Shown here piece after piece: positions 18,720-30,899 of a stretch of DNA of 64,000 bases. A model generated the notes under the pieces. The model ran no database searches. It worked only from the letters and a program-made list of their open reading frames with translations, and was not told where the DNA came from. The stretch lies in assembly GCF_000002235.5 (NCBI RefSeq), contig NW_022145606.1, positions 52,076,333-52,140,332 of the forward strand. Reading direction: 5' to 3'. The first letter of the stretch is position 1; each line of letters opens with the position of its first letter. The stretch is from Strongylocentrotus purpuratus (Eukaryota > Echinodermata > Echinoidea > Camarodonta > Strongylocentrotidae). Position numbers and translations under genes: made by a program.

Positions 18720-21700
18720 AAGTATTACGATGTTTTAAAAATATCGTATTATTTATTATATTGTATGTATATAACATTAAAAATATGTGGCGAAAATGTT
18801 TCTTTTCTTCCTTGAAACATTCTTATGATATCACGAAAACATTACATGTAGACTGTATGAATTTAAAAAAAAAAAATTAAAAACATTAAAAAAATGTCAT
18901 TTTATTTGTTTTGTTAAAAACGTTTTTGAATTGTTTTTTGTGACATTTGTGCGACGTCTTAAACTAAGGATAACAACATTTTAACAACATTCTTAAAATG
19001 TTCTGCTTATATCATATTAATTGCATTTAAAAGATGTTGTAAAAACGTTTCTCTTCTTCTTTGAAAACGTTATTATGATATCACGAAAACATTACATGTG
19101 GACTATTTGTAAGATATTTTTTAAACATTGTGAAAAACGTTAACAAAATGATTTTAAATTGTTTTGATAAAAACGTTTTTGAAATGTTTTTTGTGATATT
19201 TGTACAACGTCTTAATGTAAGGATTACAATATTTTTACAACATTTTTAAAATGTTTTTGTTATATCATATTTATAACATTTAAAAGATGTTGTAAAAACG
19301 TTTCCCTTCTTTTTTGAAAACATTATTATGATATAAAGAAAACATTTCATTTGGACCGTTTGTAAGATATTTTTTAAACATTTTGAAAAACGTTAAAAAA
19401 TGTTATTTTAATTGTTTTGTTAAAGACGTTTTTGAAATGTTTTTTTTTTATATTTGTACAACGTCTTAATCTAAGGATAACAACATTTTAATAACATTCT
19501 TAAAATGTTCTGCTTATATCTTATCAATGACATTTTAAAGATGTTGTAGAAACGTTTCTCTTCTTTTTTGAAAACATTTGTATGATATAAAGAAAACATT
19601 TCATGTGGACCGTTTGTAAGATGTTTTTTAAACATTTTGAAAAACATTCAAAAATGTTATTTTAACTGTTTTGTTTATAACGTTTTTTAAATGTTTTTTG
19701 TGACATTTGTACAACGTCTTAATGTGAGGATTACAAAATTTTAACAACATTCTTAAAATGTTCTGGTTATATCATATCAATGACATTCTAAGGATGTTAG
19801 AAAAACGTTTCTTTTCTTCTTTGAAAACATTTGTATGATATAAAGAAAACATTTTATTTGGACCGTTTGTAAGATCTTTTTTAAACATTTTGAAAAACGT
19901 TAAAAAATGTTATTTTAATTGTTTTGTTTATAACGTTTTTGAAATGTTTTTTTTTAATATTTGTACAACGTCTTAATGTAAGGATTACAATATTTTTACA
20001 ACATTTTTAAGATGTTTTTGTTATATCATATTTATAACATTTAAAAGATGTTGTAAAAACGTTTCTCTTCTTTTTTGAAAACATTATTATGATATCACGA
20101 AAACATTACATGTGGACTGTTTGTAAGATATTTTTTAAACCTTTTGAAAAACATTCAAAAAATGTTATTTTACTTGTTTTGTTAAAAACGTTTTTGAATT
20201 GTTTTTTGTGACATTTGTACAACATCTTAATCTAAGGATAACAACATTTTAACAACATTCTTAAAATGTTCTGCTTATATCTTATCAATGACATTTTAAA
20301 GATGTTAGAAAAACGTTTATTTTCTTCTTTGAAAACATTTCTATGATATAAAGAAAACATTTCATGTGGACCGTTTGTAAGATGTTTTTTAAACATTTTG
20401 AAAACATTCAAAAATGTTATTTTAATTGTTTTGTTTATAACGTTTTTTAAATGTTTTTTGTGACATTTCTACAACGTCTTAATGTGAGGATTACAAAATT
20501 TTAACAACATTCTTAAAATGTTCTGCTTATATCATATCAATGACACTCTAAGGATGTTAGAAAAACGTTTCTTTTCTTCTTTGAAAACATTTGTATGATA
20601 TAAAGAAAACATTTCATTTGGACCGTTTGTAAGATCTTTTTTAAACATTTTGAAAAACGTTAAAATGTTTTATTTTAATTGTTTTGTTTATAACGTTTTT
20701 GAAATGTTTTTTTTTGACATTTGTACAACGTCTTAATGTAAGGATTACAATATTTTAACAACATTCTTAAAATGTTCTTTTTATATCATATCAATTACAT
20801 TTAAAAGATGTTCTAAAAACGTTTCTCTTCTTTTTTGAAAACATTCTTATGATATCAGGAAAACATTACATGTGGACTGTTTGTAAGATGTTTTTTAAAC
20901 ATTTTGAAAAACATTCAAAACATGTTATTTTAATAGTTTTGTTAAAAACATTTTTGAAATGTTTTTTGTGACATTTGTACAACGTCTTAATGTAAGGATT
21001 ACAATATTTTAACAACATTCTTAAAATGTTCTGCTTATATCATATCAATGACATTTTAATGATGATAGAAAAACGTTTCTTTTCTTCTTTGAAAACATTA
21101 TAATGATATCACGAAAACATTACATGTGGACTGTTTGTAAGATGTTTTTTAAACATTTTGAAAAACATTCAAAAATGTTATTTTAACTGTTTTGTTTATA
21201 AAGTTTTTGAAATGTTTTTTTTGACATTTGTACAACGTCTTAATGTAAGGATTACAATATTTTAACAACATTCTTAAAATGTTCTTTTTATATCATATCA
21301 ATTACATTTAAAAGATGTTCTAAAAACGTTTCTCTTCTTTTTTGAAAACATTCTTATGATATCAGGAAAACATTACATGTGGACTGTTTGTTAGATGTTT
21401 TTTAAACATTTTGAAAAACATTCAAAAAAATGTTATTTTAATAGTTTTGTTAAAAACATTTTTTAAATGTTTTTTGTGACATTTGTACAACGTCTTAATG
21501 TAAGGATTACAATATTTTAACAACATTCTTAAAATGTTCTGCTTATATCATATTAATGACATTTTAAAGATGTTAGAAAAAAGTTTCTTTTCTTCTTTGA
21601 AAACATTATTATGATATCACGAAAACATTACATGTGGACTATTTGTAAGATGTTTTTTAAACATTTTGAAAAACATTCAAAAATGTTATTTTAATTGTTT

Positions 21701-24230
21701 TGTTTATAACGTTTTTGAAATGTTTTTTTGTGCATTTGTACAAAGTCTTAATGCGAGGATTACAAAATTTTAACAACATTCTTAAAATGTTCTGCTTATA
21801 TCATATCAATGACATTCTAATGATGTTAGAAAAACGTTTCTTTTCTTCTTTGAAAACATTTGTATGATATAAAGAAAACATTTCATTTGGATCGTTTGTA
21901 AGATCTTTTTTAAACATTTTGAAAAACGTTCAAAAATGTTATTTTAATTGTTTTGTTTATAACGTTTTTGAAATGTTTTTTGTGACATTTGTAAGACGTC
22001 TTTGTGTAAGAATTACAATATTTTAACAACATTCTTAAAATGTTCTTTTTATATCATATCAATTACATTTAAAAGATGTTGTAAAAACATTTCTCTTCTT
22101 TTTTGAAAACATTCTTATGATATCACGAAAACATTACATGTCGACTGTTTGTAAGATGTTTTTTAAACATTTTGAAAAACATTCAAAAAATGTTATTTTA
22201 ATAGTTTTGTTAAAAACATTTTTGAAATGTTTTTTTGTGACATTTGTACAATGTCTTAATGTAAGGATTACAATATTTTAACAACATTCTTAAAATGTTC
22301 TGCTTATGTCATATCAATGACATTTTAAAGATGTTAGAAAAACGTTTCTCTTCTTTTTTGAAAACATTATTATGATATCACGAAAACATTACATGTGGAC
22401 TGTATGTAAGATGTTTTTTAAACATTTTGAAAAACATTCCAAAAAATGTTATTTTAATTGTTTTGTTAAAAACGTTTTTGAAATGTTTTTTTGTGACATT
22501 TGTAAGACGTCTAAATGTAAGAATTACAATATTTTAACAACATTCTTAAAATGTTCTTTTTATATCATATCAATTACATTTAAAAGATGTTGTAGAAACG
22601 TTTCTCTTCTTTTTTGAAAACATTATTTTGATATCACGAAAACATAACATGTGGACTGTTTGTAAGATGTTTTTTTAAACATTTTGAAAAACATTCAAAA
22701 AATGTTATTTCAATTGTTTTGTTAAAAACATTTTTGAAATGTTTTTTGTGACATTTGTAAGACGTCTTAATGTAAGGATTACAATATCTTTACAACATTT
22801 TAAAAATGTTTTTGTTATATCATATCAATTACATTTAAAAGATGTTGTAGAAACGTTTCTCTTCTTTTTTGAAAACATTATTTTGATATCACGAAAACAT
22901 AACATGTGGACTGTTTGTAAGATGTTTTTTAAACATTTTGAAAAACATTCAAAAAATGTTATTTTAATTGTTTTGTTAAAAACATTTTTGAAATGTTTTT
23001 TGTGACATTTGTAAGACGTCTTAATGTAAGGATTACAATATCTTTACAACATTTTAAAAATGTTTTTGTTATATCATATCAATTACATTTAAAAGATGTT
23101 GTAGAAACGTTTCTCTTCTTTTTTGAAAACATTATTTTGATATCACGAAAACATAACATGTGGACTGTTTGTAAGATGTTTTTTTAAACATTTTGTAAAA
23201 CATTTAGAAAATGTTATTTTAATTGTTTTGTTAAAAACGTTTTTGAAATGTTTTTTATGACATTTGTACAACGTCTAAATGTAAGGATTACAATATTTTT
23301 AAAACATTTTTAAATGTTTTTGTTATATCATATCTATAACATTTAAAAGATGTTGTAAAAATGTTTCTCTTCTTTTTTGAAAACATTATTATGATATCAC
23401 GAAAACATTACATGTGGACTGTTTGTAAGATGTTTTTTAAACATTTTGAAAAACATTCAAAAAATGTTATTTTAATTGTTTTGTTAAAAACATTTTTGAA
23501 ATGTTTTTTGTGACATTTTTACAACGTCTTAATGTAAGGATTACAATATTTTTACAACATTTTAAAAATGTTTTTGTTATATCATATTTATAACATTTAA
23601 AAGATGTTGTGAAAACGTTTCTCTTCTTTTTTGAAAACATTATTATGATATCACGAAAACATTACATGTGGACTGTTTGTAAGATGTTTTTTAAACATTT
23701 TGAAAAACATTCAAAAAATGTTATTTTAATTGTTTTGTTAAAAACATTTTTGAAATGTTTTTTGTGACATTTGTACAACGTCTTAATGTAAGGATTACAA
23801 TATTTTTACAACATTTTAAAAATGTTTTTGTTATATCATATCTATAACATTTAAAAGATGTTGTGAAAACGTTTCTTTGCTTCCTTCAAAACATTGTTAT
23901 GATATTATAAAAACATTTCATGTGGACTGTTTGTAAGATGTTTTTTAAACATTTTAAAAAAACATTCAAAAAATGTTATTTTAAATGTTTTGTTAAAAAC
24001 ATTTTTGAAATATTTTTTGTGACATTTGTACAACGTCTAAATGTAAGGATTACAATATTTTTACAACATTTTTAAAATGTTTTTGTTATATCATATTTAT
24101 AACATTTAAAAGATGTTGTGAAAACGTTTCTTTGCTTCCTTCAAAACATTGTTATGATATTATAAAAACATTTCTTGTGGACTCTTTGTAAGATCTTTTT
24201 TAAACGTTCTACAATAATGTTCAAAAGATG
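18720..24230 (+). repeat. ~254-bp tandem repeat array, about 22 copies
   Basis: The anchor CAT(G/T)TGGAC recurs from 18845 to 24172 at a mean spacing of 253.7 bp. Each unit holds AACGTTTCTCTTCTTTTTTG, AACATTATTATGATATCACG, GTTTGTAAGATGTTTTTTAA, ACGTCTTAATGTAAGGATTA and ATATCATATCAATTACATTT. Two variant types alternate (TATCACGAAAACATTACATG versus TATAAAGAAAACATTTCATT), with a local three-unit (~760 bp) higher-order period around 19602-20870. Units near 22650-23160 are the most alike. The sequence is full of short AACATT/AATGTT inverted pairs. Short frames in it recur only because units repeat. Confidence 0.9.
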
Positions 24231-24412
24231 TTTTAAAAACATGTCCCGAAAATTTTCGGAATTGGTACATTAAAAAAATGTTTTTAAAATGTTTAACATA
24301 ATAGCAATAATGTTTTTTAAATGTTATAATAACATTTTAAAGAAATGTTCTCTTTAAGACATTCTCAAGACCTTTTGAAAATGTTATGATAACGTTATGT
24401 GTTAGCTGGGGA
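24231..24412 (+). repeat. Terminal segment of the 254-bp array's parent element
   Basis: After the last unit the sequence turns into overlapping AATGTT/AACATT motifs and ends AACGTTATGTGTTAGCTGGGG. A GTTAGCTGGG end after repeated AACGTT motifs is a known style of MITE terminus in animal genomes. The matching CCCAGCTAAC start was not found at the left of the array, so one end seems lost. Confidence 0.45.
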
Positions 24413-26921
24413 TTTTATTCCAAATTCCATCACTTTCTATAATTTCCTTGTTCGTGCTAGTCTTCAACACTCATTTTTGGTGTGAAAACAATGCAGTAAA
24501 TGGAAGCCAGTTGAATTCCAATTTCCATGCCGGTGTTGAATTAGCATTTTAGAGGTGTCTTTTCTAAGACTCCGAGTTGATGTTTGGTTGTGCAATGTTT
24601 GAAACATCAGGGGCCTTCTGTCAATTGACAATTGAACAACGATTTTATTTTAAGATCTCCAGTAGCTGATAATACTAATGAAATGAATATACAATGTAAG
24701 CATCTTCTCCATTTTATATATTAGCCCCATATCAAGCGATGCGATTATAGCCTTGCAATGAGAGTAGTAGTAAGAGTAGTAAGATTTTATTGACTCTATC
24801 GACCCCCTCTCGGGGTATGAGAGTACAAACATATTTACAACATAGTATCAATATAACAATAGTATAACAATGATAAACATGTGATAACATGAAAATTGAT
24901 TAACATAATAAGATAATATAAACTAAGACAAACATGTGATAATATGAACAATAATAAACATGTGATAATATGAACAATAAAAAACATATGATAATATGAA
25001 CAATGATAAGCATGTGATAATATGAGCAAATAAACATATTTACAAATCAAGGCGAACTGGGCAATTCACCCTCCTACACGCTCATACCAGGGAGGTGAGA
25101 CTTTTAACTCACATGCCCTGCTCATACCATAGTAGGTTCATGTTTATACATTAGTGTACGGTGTACCTACTTAATGTACTCCTATGATACATAATATGCC
25201 ATGTCCATTGGAAGACAAGGAATTGACCCCTAGCTGCCACATTCCTAAAGTGTGGTCAGAACAGGAATGTGGCAAGGGTCAAACCCTTGACCCCCGATGG
25301 ACATGGCATGTGTCTGAACGTCTGAACATTGTATGTGCACTGCTTGGAAATGCCCACACACTCTGCAAATTATTCATTGAACAACTCAATATCAATTGTG
25401 AGCATATTGGAGGCAATACTGAAGTAATTGTTTCTTTGTTTATATTTTGTTCTGTGATATAATCATAAAATACAAAATACAGCATGAGTTGACTTTGTTC
25501 AGAGTACGATTATGCGAATTTAAATTTGGTTTCGAAGTAAAATTAATAAGGACATTCTGAGACATTTCTACCAAATCATTTTAATCCTTTAATTATGTAC
25601 TTGCAATTCTGCATGTATTTCAGCGAAAGCAATGTTTATGTAAAAATTATGATTTATGTTTCTCGACATAACTGTTTGTAATAGGTCAATTTGATTCAAA
25701 TCCGTTAATTCGGCTGACAGACACGGGTTCAGTTACTAAATCACATCTTTTATTTTATAATTTTTAAACTTTGGTAATCATTTCCCTTTTGTGGCAGAAA
25801 TCTATGTTATTCCCATTAGTCTAGAGTTCATCAGAAGGAAACAAAAGTATGATATTGATAACATTGTTGGTGATAGTATTTTTATTTTTCATGATCGAAA
25901 ACGACATAGGTGTGCATAAGGTAGCTGCTCAGGCACTTGTTCCAAACATAATACATGTACATGTATATCTGTTAACAGTTTCAGATCAGAGACTGTGCCT
26001 CACAGACTAGTTATTTCAAGGCGTGTTTCATTCCCTTGCCCATGTTACCGGAAGGACTCTGTTTCAAACGTTTCGCGGGGTTTTATCAGACTTGGCGCGC
26101 CGTATCTTCCCAACATTGTGCTTTAATTTAGCCCATAATATTGCCAAAAGGAAATAATCATGTGGAATATGACTACCGATTTCAATGACTGGCTTATTAG
26201 TCCTTTAAGTTGGATGCATATTTGGTGCTACAGTATTCCTGGTATCCATTCCTGAAATGATATTAAATGGTGGATTGATGCTGAGAAACATGAGATGAAC
26301 CACGTACATCATCACTCGAGTGTCATCAGCTGTGCAGGTAAAAAAGTTCTCCCTTTCCATAGACACAGAATATATTGCGATAGTCTCAAGCAAAGTATTT
26401 ATCGCCAATGCTGTTTTGTATATATACACCCCTGCATCAACCAGACTAGGAGACAATATGTATTTGTGTATATGTCATTAGATATATGTCTCTTTCACCA
26501 GATCACTGTACTCATAATAATACCATTCGTGTTATTATCTCTTTGAAGTGACGTTGTTGCGTTATGTTACTCTAACTGTAATAGTATATTTTGAGTGGTT
26601 GCCAACTGGCCGTCTAGCCAATTCTATTTTGCAATATAATCAGATTATCCTTTGGTGAGCCTTTTTCATGGCAATCACTGCAAAAATAAATTTCTCGAGC
26701 ATGGTCTGCAATAATGGAATTACAAACATGTTTATGCTGTGAATTGTGGAACACACGAGGGTTACATTTTCACTCATTCGTATATATTGCAGTTGGAAGG
26801 GCGATCGACTATTATCATAAGTCAAAACTCTAATTTAGTATTCCCGAAATGCTTCAAGTTTAAAGGTACTATGTCCCTTTTGCAGCCAACCTCAAATGCT
26901 GCATGTGGAACTTTGCGGGAA
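24413..26921. other. No gene recognised
   Basis: At 24770-25040 a stretch of AACATGTGATAATATGAACAAT-like 25-30 bp imperfect repeats follows TTTTATTGACTCTATCGACC; this may be a reversed LINE 3' tail. The remainder is AT-rich with no convincing exon. A palindrome within it is listed separately. Confidence 0.4.
25196..25312. repeat. Long hairpin (arms ~50 bp)
   Basis: ATGCCATGTCCATTGG, GGAATTGACCC and GCTGCCACATTCCT (25197-25247) pair with AGGAATGTGGCAAGGGTC, AACCCTTGACCCCCG and ATGGACATGGCAT (25264-25310). The loop is about 17 nt. The arms differ by a few mismatches. It could be a foldback MITE or a structured transcript. Confidence 0.7.
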
Positions 26922-27051
26922 TTATGAATATGTCATGTATGTCCTATCTGTGAAATTTGAACGTTAGCAGTGTCCTCATATTCAAATTATGCAAGGAAAT
27001 CCGTTTACTTGCTAGACTTCACTGTCAGACACTATTGAGTGACTGACTGGC
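26922..27051 (+). repeat. Dispersed repeat, partner of 55356-55489
   Basis: The segment with TGTCCTATCTGTGAAATTTG, ACGTTAGCAGTGTCCTC and CAGACACTATTGAGTGACTGACTG is repeated in reverse orientation at 55356-55489 at roughly 85% identity by eye. No coding content. Confidence 0.75.
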
Positions 27052-27779
27052 TTTTTGTCTTCTTTGGTAATAACATGAAAAGTTAAGTGAATTCCCCTTT
27101 ATATTGTTGAATTTATTTCAATCACAAACTGTACCTTTATTCCAGAATTTGATAAAAAAAATAACAAATTTGATTTAACTAAAATAACTGGTATTACGAA
27201 AATGCCAAAAATAGTAAATAGGAGATGGGAGAACCAGGTTTTTATTTTGAGTGATTAATTTGTTTCTTCAATTGTTTTGTTGTTGTTGAAAGTACCGTTA
27301 TAAGGAAATTTAACCAACGTAACTTGTTGTTCTTCGATGGATTTTTTGGCACCATATTTAATAAGACCATTCCCACTTATACAAAGTATAGGGGATGGGA
27401 AAAGGAGGAATCATGTCTTTATTTAACTTGAATACTGGATTTATTTTCCATTTTTTCCATTCTATTTTTTAGTAAATATTTAACGAAATTGTATCGGTGC
27501 GATCGTTCTTCTTTCTTGGAATGTCTGAAACATTATTTCATAGGAAGGTTCATTTCAATTGTGGTAAACAAACTTATTGCTTTGTATTCATTTCAGTGTC
27601 AGTTTAGTAGATGTATCATCGGGCCGAGAAGGCAGGTATTATATATTCTATTCTATATAATTATTATATCTAGATCTCCAAAATAAACATACACAATCAA
27701 TTAACAACTATACCGGTGTAATTTTTTTTGGAATGACAGAAAATTTACTGGAAAATAACCGAGGGATAAGAAATGAGAT

Positions 27780-27839
27780 GTGTCAGTCACAGACCATAAA
27801 CGTACCACCAACGTTGGTGGTACGTCTATGGTCAGACAC
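27780..27839. repeat. Near-perfect 60-bp palindrome
   Basis: The core 27801-27824 is a perfect 24-bp palindrome centred on CCACCAACGTTGGTGG. It extends outward through ACGT, CCATA/TATGG and GTGTC/GACAC with a few mismatches and a small indel. The two halves abut with no loop. Confidence 0.8.
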
Positions 27840-27849
27840 GGATAGAAAA

Positions 27850-30800
27850 GTTCAAATGTACAACCACACGCACTGCATAATCACATTTTACACATACACA
27901 TTAGCGACGTACTTCAGCAAACAATACTCGACAAAATGTTTTCCCGTTATTTCACTTTTTGTGTGACCATTAATGGATTTCTTTCTTTTTACTGCCTTCA
28001 TCTTCTATTTCTCCATATGTATATATTTGCTTTTCTGTTTCTTTCTTTCCTTATATATTTTCAATGTTTTTCTTATTTCTCTACCTCTCTTTCCATAATT
28101 GTATTATTTCTTTGTTTCGTCCGTTCTTTCTCTATATGTCTTTTCTGATGTATTTCTGAGTTTTCTCTTCTTTCATCTACTCTCTTTCCTAATATATTTC
28201 TTTCTTTCTCTTTCTATTCTTTCTGTTGTATTGCCTTGTCATTTGATTCATCTTCTTTTTCTATATTTCCTTATGCATTTATTACATTTTCTTTTCTTTT
28301 GAGCTTCTCGTTTATTATTTTCGGTTTGTAAATAATGAGCATGCGATATACGCTGTTGTTCATAAAGTCTTTGATAACACTTATTATTTTCTCAACACTT
28401 TGATGATCAATTTCCTCATAATGACAATCAAACCACAATAATCTTTACAAACTTGTTTTTCTTCTTCAATTTCTTCAACCTTGGTCAGTGTAACGAAATT
28501 ATTCCAACGTTATGGTATTAGTGTATGACTGAAAATACTTTATAACATTTGAAATGAATGCATTCGTATAATTACTGTAAGGTGGTTGGCTTGTTTTATT
28601 CTGTACAACGCAAGTAAATGACAACGTTTGGTAAGGTTGTACTCATTTTCCTTAGGTCATAGTAATCGACGTCTTGACATGAGACTATCTTCCCCATGCA
28701 GAAAACTGACTTGACGTTGGTCGATTCCTTTCGTTCGAAGTTTGTTTTCACCTTAAATTTTCCATTTTAATCATATTTCAAGCAAGATTAGCAATTTCTT
28801 TTACAAAAGTCATACAAACAATCATAATTTGGTAATATTCACCTGTCAGCCAGCGCGTGACCTTGTCTGTCCATTAGAAGGAATTCGTGGTTTCGAGGCA
28901 TAGTTGTTTGCCCAGACCCTTAATAGAAACATCACATAGATGCATGCACTACAATATTTATAAACAACCTTAATATGGAAGCAAGCTTAATTAATATCTT
29001 TTATTAGTACTTAGTACATTTGATATTGATGATTTCGAGTTTTTGGTATAACTATTCGTTAGAAAGAGAGAAAGGAAAATCAATATATAGTGCAACGGGT
29101 ATGAAAACATAATCTAGTCAGTGGTCGGGTCTTCTAAACCACTGCATTCCACCGAGAGTCAAAATTAAGATAGTTTCTCGTCGTGTTGCCTCGAATTATG
29201 ACCGTAATAAAACTGTCAGACTAAAATAAGACACACGACCTTCGTCATAGGCCCATGTAGTGTACGAACAGTCGAACATTACTCTTAAAATTATCTTCTG
29301 TAAAAAATGCCATAAGATAAGAATAAGTCAGTTTGTCCGCGACAAAATGTAGACTGTTTCAAGAAAATTTCGCTGGAATTGAAGACCTTGGCAAGATCAT
29401 TTTAAGTCATTTTGGCCGGCCAGTTCATAGTGTTAGCAGATAAAACCACCAGTACCAGGCTTATTTATATGACAGGTAACTAAATTGTAACCGCGCCCTC
29501 TCCCTCTCTTCTTCCCCCCCCCCCCCCTCTCTCTCTCTCTCTCTCTTTCTCCCTCGCTCTCTCGCAATAAATTTAAATGCAACTGTTTTGTATTACATTC
29601 CAATCAAATAAGATCATCTCCATGTTGTATAACATTTGATAAACGACTTCGAAATTATAGTGTAACACAGATTACTGAGTGCAAAAGTCAAGATTACAAT
29701 AACCAGAAATGACAAACAATAAAACACTACCGCATGTCTCTACTTGAATATAATAAAGAGATGAAAATACATTACATTTCTCGTAATACCTTTTGCTTCA
29801 AATAAAAAGAAAAATGTTAGTTAAACAAAGAGATGACCCCCGACAATACGACCCTATTCCAAATCAAGCCCGGTGTGAGAATTTGAGTATGGGCTGACAA
29901 TAAATAATGTTTTTTTTACTATACTAAATGTCAACGAAATTATCAAAAAGCGGTAATAATTAATATTTCATATAAATAGAAAGGGGAAAAAACATCAACA
30001 ATAAAACAACAAATCAATCAATGAACTACTAATCTCGTATGTGGTCATATCCCTACCTTACACTCGACTTGATATTGCAAAGTCAAAATATATTAATGGT
30101 ATAAAGATAAACAGCAATGTAAATGAGCAGAGGTAAGAACAGACGAGTTCAAACACAACAATTCGAACTTTATATAATTATGTATATGCATGTTTTTTAA
30201 GGGGGTGTTTTGGGTATTTCTATGTTAATTAATACTTTTTCAGTAGGTCCATTCGTTTATTCTAAATGTCGGTTTCGTCATTGGACATCATTAGTCTAAT
30301 TTTTTCATCGTCGTTAAGGTTTTGAAAGTCCGGTACTATGTTGTTAAATTAGAGTATATTTAAAAATGCGATCTTTTAAGGGTGTACATTTTGGTAGAAA
30401 GTATTTTTTATTCTCTACGTCAGTTCTACACATGACGCATATTCCATATATTTATGTGTTATTTTCTTCTACCGACCTTCCTCAATCGTGAGGTTACTAT
30501 TGCTTAATCTGAATTTCGTGTACCTATTTATATGTAATTTGTCAATATCGAGTAATAAATAGTTTACCAGTTTTTAATTTATTTTTAGGAGTTTATGTTG
30601 TAATTTTTGTAAATTATTCAATCTTTTTCTCACCGGATATACTGCTTTCTAGGCTTTTCTTTTACCTATTTCAGGGTTTTATTTACCTATATGGTAATGT
30701 GTTAAGTAAAGCTCTCTTTAACCTTTACATAATAATGTATTATGGTTTTGCCAGAGAAACCTAATAAGTTTAAAAAGGGATTTCACGTGTATGCAATATT

Positions 30801-30899
30801 TTATGTCAATGTGTTTTGCTCACAACGTAAGCTTGCTTTACTGAGTTTTTTAGGAGGTGTTGATCATGTGATGCCAGCCTTAAACAAAATCTGTTAGAG
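27850..30899. other. No gene recognised; pyrimidine-rich patch and microsatellite
   Basis: 27950-28320 is a TTTCTTTC-like pyrimidine-rich tract. 29515-29570 is a C-run followed by (TC)n. Elsewhere the DNA is AT-rich and no exon, RNA gene or repeat could be assigned. Confidence 0.45.

Noticed and set aside
22372..23187. Repeated 64-88 codon frames
   Set aside because: They follow the 254-bp tandem unit, whose length is not a multiple of three, and match no family.
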